The notes below the pieces were generated by a model, which saw only the letters and a program-made list of their open reading frames with translations, did no database searches and was not told the DNA's origin. Below are positions 62,218 through 64,000 of a DNA stretch of 64,000 bases, one piece after another. Where the stretch lies: NCBI RefSeq assembly GCF_023516595.1, contig NZ_JAMGBG010000001.1, forward strand, positions 62,001 to 126,000, read 5' to 3'. Positions within the stretch are counted from its first letter, which is position 1. Each line of letters opens with the position of its first letter. The DNA is from Streptomyces neyagawaensis (GTDB taxonomy: Bacteria; Actinomycetota; Actinomycetes; Streptomycetales; Streptomycetaceae). Made by a program: the position numbers and the translations under genes.

Positions 62218-63051
62218 ATGATCCTGATCACCGGGGCCACCGGCGTCGTCGGCCGGGAAACCGTCCGCCTCCTGGTCGAGGGGGGAGCGGAAGTCGCCGC
62301 TGTCACCCGCGACCCGCACGCCGCATTCCCCGCGGGGACACAGCTCGTCCACCCCGCGAAGGTTCCCGCCCTCGACGGCGTGGAGGCCATCCTGCTCAGC
62401 CCGCGTGCCGCCGGTCCCACCGCCGTCGACCTGTTGGCCCGAGCCCGCGAGACGGGTGCGGCAAGGGTGGTCGTGCTGTCCGCCGTGACCGTGCAGTACC
62501 CGGCCGGGCACGCGCGCTTCCGGCAGCAGTTCCACGCGGTCGAGGACATCGCCCGGGGGAGCGGCCTGGACTGGACGATCCTGCGCTGCGCCGATTTCGC
62601 CGCCAACACCCTGGCCTGGGCCGGGCAGATCCGGGCGACCGGGACCGTGCGGGGGGCATACCCGCACGCGAGGACCTCGACCGTCGACGAGCGTGACATC
62701 GCCGCGGTGGCCGCCCTCGCTCTGACCCGCCCGCAGCACCGCGGTCAGACATACCTGCTCACCGGAGAGCAGTCGCTGAGTCAGCCGGAGAAGGTCGCCG
62801 CGCTCGGTGCGGCGCTCGACCGGACGCTGTTCTTCAGCGAGGCCGCACCGGACGAGATCCGCCGCGGCATGCTCGCCGCCGGCCTGCCCGACGAGGTACC
62901 CGACCGGCTGCTCGGCTCGCTGGCCGACTACGCCCGCGAAGCCGGGCCCACCACCGACACCGTGCGGCGGCTGCTGGGCCGCCCGGCACGCACGTACGCC
63001 ACCTGGGCGCAAGACCACCGTGCCGCCTTCACCGTGGGAGGACTTCGATGA
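62218..63051 (+). CDS. NmrA-type NAD(P)-binding epimerase/reductase
   Basis: This is a 277-residue atypical SDR. MILITGATGVVGRETVRLLV is the TGxxGxxG nucleotide motif, followed by VVVLSAVTVQ, QFHAVEDIARGSGLDWTILR and TSTVDERDIAAVAALALTRP, as in NmrA/quinone-oxidoreductase-like proteins. It is the third member of the ECF41 neighbourhood (oxidoreductase/epimerase class). ATG 62218 begins the motif directly. No ECF41 promoter word is visible in the 154-bp gap before it, so it may be read through from the sigma gene. Its stop overlaps an ATG (ATGA) that opens only a 47-codon frame. Confidence 0.9.
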   Translation: MILITGATGVVGRETVRLLVEGGAEVAAVTRDPHAAFPAGTQLVHPAKVPALDGVEAILLSPRAAGPTAVDLLARARETGAARVVVLSAVTVQYPAGHARFRQQFHAVEDIARGSGLDWTILRCADFAANTLAWAGQIRATGTVRGAYPHARTSTVDERDIAAVAALALTRPQHRGQTYLLTGEQSLSQPEKVAALGAALDRTLFFSEAAPDEIRRGMLAAGLPDEVPDRLLGSLADYAREAGPTTDTVRRLLGRPARTYATWAQDHRAAFTVGGLR

Positions 63052-63451
63052 AACTCGGCCTCACTGGCCCGCGTCGGCTTTCGCCGGCCCGCGTCGGTCC
63101 TTGCCCATCCTTGTCGGCCCTTGCCGGCTTGTCGGCCCTCTTCAGCGCGGCCCAAGCTACCGGCCGGCCCGGCGGACGCGCCGGTCAATAACCGCCGATC
63201 GGGCGCCAAGGCAAAGGCGAGCAACCCGCGAGCCCGCCCGCGCCGCGACGCCGCCGCCACACTGAGCCTTGGCCACACCGCCGCACCGCCGCCTCACCGC
63301 ACCGCCGGACAGCCGCCGCACCGCCCCTCACCTCTCACCACCGCCCCACCGCACCGCCGCACCGCCGCACCGCCGCACCGCCGCACCGGAGACTCACGGC
63401 CCGGACGCTCGCCCCGGGAGGTCCCTCCCCGGGAGGCTCCCCCCGGCCGGT
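63052..63451. other. 400-bp gap with 8-bp tandem repeats
   Basis: No gene is supported here. GCACCGCC repeats four times without error (63351-63382) with degenerate copies around it (63270-63390). The left part has short direct repeats (GCCCGCGTCGG twice) and GCCGG runs. A 47-codon frame from 63048 to 63191 is coupled to the NmrA gene by ATGA but is only Pro/Ala/Gly-rich sequence. Confidence 0.5.
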
Positions 63452-64000
63452 TCAGGGCGCACGGCGGAAGCGGCGGAGGGTCGGGAGTGGGGCTCCGCCG
63501 GAGGTCGTGAACGTTCCTGTGCCCTGGGTTCGGCGTGGGCGTTGCGCGTCCTCCGCCCAGAGGGCCAGCTCGCGGTCGTAGGGGCCGAGGGCGATGCGTC
63601 GGTCGTCCGGGTCGTCGAAGACCCGCACGGGGTGGGTGGCGTCCCAGGGCGTCCAGCCGGGGTCGCCGTGCGTCGCGAAGCGGACCCACGCGTCGTGCAG
63701 GGTGGTGGCCAGGGCGCGGGGGGTGTCCTCGCCGGCGAGTTTCGCGGAGGCGGCGGTGTCGCCGGTGTCGAAGACGAAGCCGAGCTCCAGGGCGTGGCAG
63801 GCGCCGAGGCCGGGAAGGTTCGACGGCCAGGCGAACTCGTAGACGTGGGTCGGCGCGTCGGCGGGGCGGGCGTCCGCCACGCGATGCAGGGGGACGCGGA
63901 GGAGGTGGTCGGTGACGAGCCGGCCGGCCAGGTCGGCGGGGCTCAGGTCGGGGTGGAGTTCGCGGTAGCGGCGGGGGACCTCGGGGCCGCAGTGGCAGCG
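63452..64000 (-). CDS. Type-B carboxylesterase, C-terminal part (cut by right edge)
   Basis: The minus-strand frame is open from the window edge to a stop at 63452-63454. It reads VPRRYRELHPDLSPADLAGR, VTDHLLRVPLHRVADARPAD, then THVYEFAWPSNLPGLGACHA LELGFVFDTG and LHDAWVRFATHGDPGWTPWD. This is the end of a carboxylesterase type B (para-nitrobenzyl esterase-like): the catalytic His is in GACHALELGF, and the HxxWxxFAxxGDP block is family-typical. Ser and Glu of the triad lie outside the window. The beginning is missing, so the start and any export signal cannot be judged. Confidence 0.85.
   Translation of the reverse strand, partial: RCHCGPEVPRRYRELHPDLSPADLAGRLVTDHLLRVPLHRVADARPADAPTHVYEFAWPSNLPGLGACHALELGFVFDTGDTAASAKLAGEDTPRALATTLHDAWVRFATHGDPGWTPWDATHPVRVFDDPDDRRIALGPYDRELALWAEDAQRPRRTQGTGTFTTSGGAPLPTLRRFRRAP

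Noticed and set aside
63048..63191. 47-codon frame coupled to the NmrA gene by ATGA
   Set aside because: The product is repetitive Pro/Ala/Gly sequence built from local direct repeats; the overlap could be chance. Kept only as a note.
63351..63382. Regular short repeats that could suggest a CRISPR array
   Set aside because: The unit is 8 bp with no spacers; it is a simple tandem repeat.

Overview
The window is a piece of a high-GC actinobacterial chromosome, almost certainly Streptomyces. Coding bias is strongly GC3. Typical Streptomyces families are present: an alditol oxidase very close to the S. coelicolor enzyme as I remember it, DUF4397 and class F sortase genes, a sigma-like/CBM2 fusion, an ECF41 sigma factor, and Tat and lipoprotein exporters. 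GTG, TTG and overlapping GTGA/ATGA starts are common. I see no tRNA, rRNA or CRISPR array.

Layout. 1-11.6 kb is accessory and partly decayed. It holds a lipoprotein cut by the left edge, hypothetical genes, an FG-GAP protein, an orphan YrhB-type immunity gene between gene scraps, and a complete IS5-family element inserted exactly in the stop codon of a membrane sigma-like/CBM2 protein. A radical SAM gene with an atypical cysteine motif and a frameshifted SARP/NB-ARC regulator follow. 12-16.3 kb is a small redox and hydrolase locus around an AraC regulator, whose two target promoters share an inverted, about 81% identical 72-bp segment. 16.5-34 kb holds sugar metabolism: a hydroxyacid dehydrogenase, alditol oxidase, a ROK regulator, an ABC sugar importer with a GH2 beta-galactosidase, then a secreted PHP phosphoesterase and a secreted EEP phosphatase.

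32-45.4 kb is a pectin and arabinan (rhamnogalacturonan-I) utilisation island: a DUF2264 protein, a rhamnogalacturonan acetylesterase, a PL4 rhamnogalacturonan lyase, two GH43 enzymes and a large surface repeat protein. Embedded in it is a two-gene conflict-type cassette (37.5-40.5 kb): an EACC1-like protein translationally coupled to a single polypeptide that joins a caspase-like protease to an Hsp70/DnaK lacking its helical lid. I regard this as the most unusual system in the window.

45.6-50.7 kb is housekeeping-like: GNAT, APC permease/homocysteine methyltransferase, a methyltransferase and an AraC regulator. 50.9-60.2 kb looks like a light and stress locus: FAD oxidoreductase, an FeS (6-4)-type photolyase, a MerR regulator with a complete adenosylcobalamin photoreceptor motif set (LitR/CarH type), an ECF sigma factor, then DUF4397, sortase F and a zinc-finger anti-sigma factor. 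60.3-63.1 kb is a textbook ECF41 module (carboxymuconolactone decarboxylase, SigJ/ECF41, NmrA-type epimerase). It is fed by two ECF41-type promoters arranged as a palindrome and firing in opposite directions. The right edge cuts a type-B carboxylesterase.
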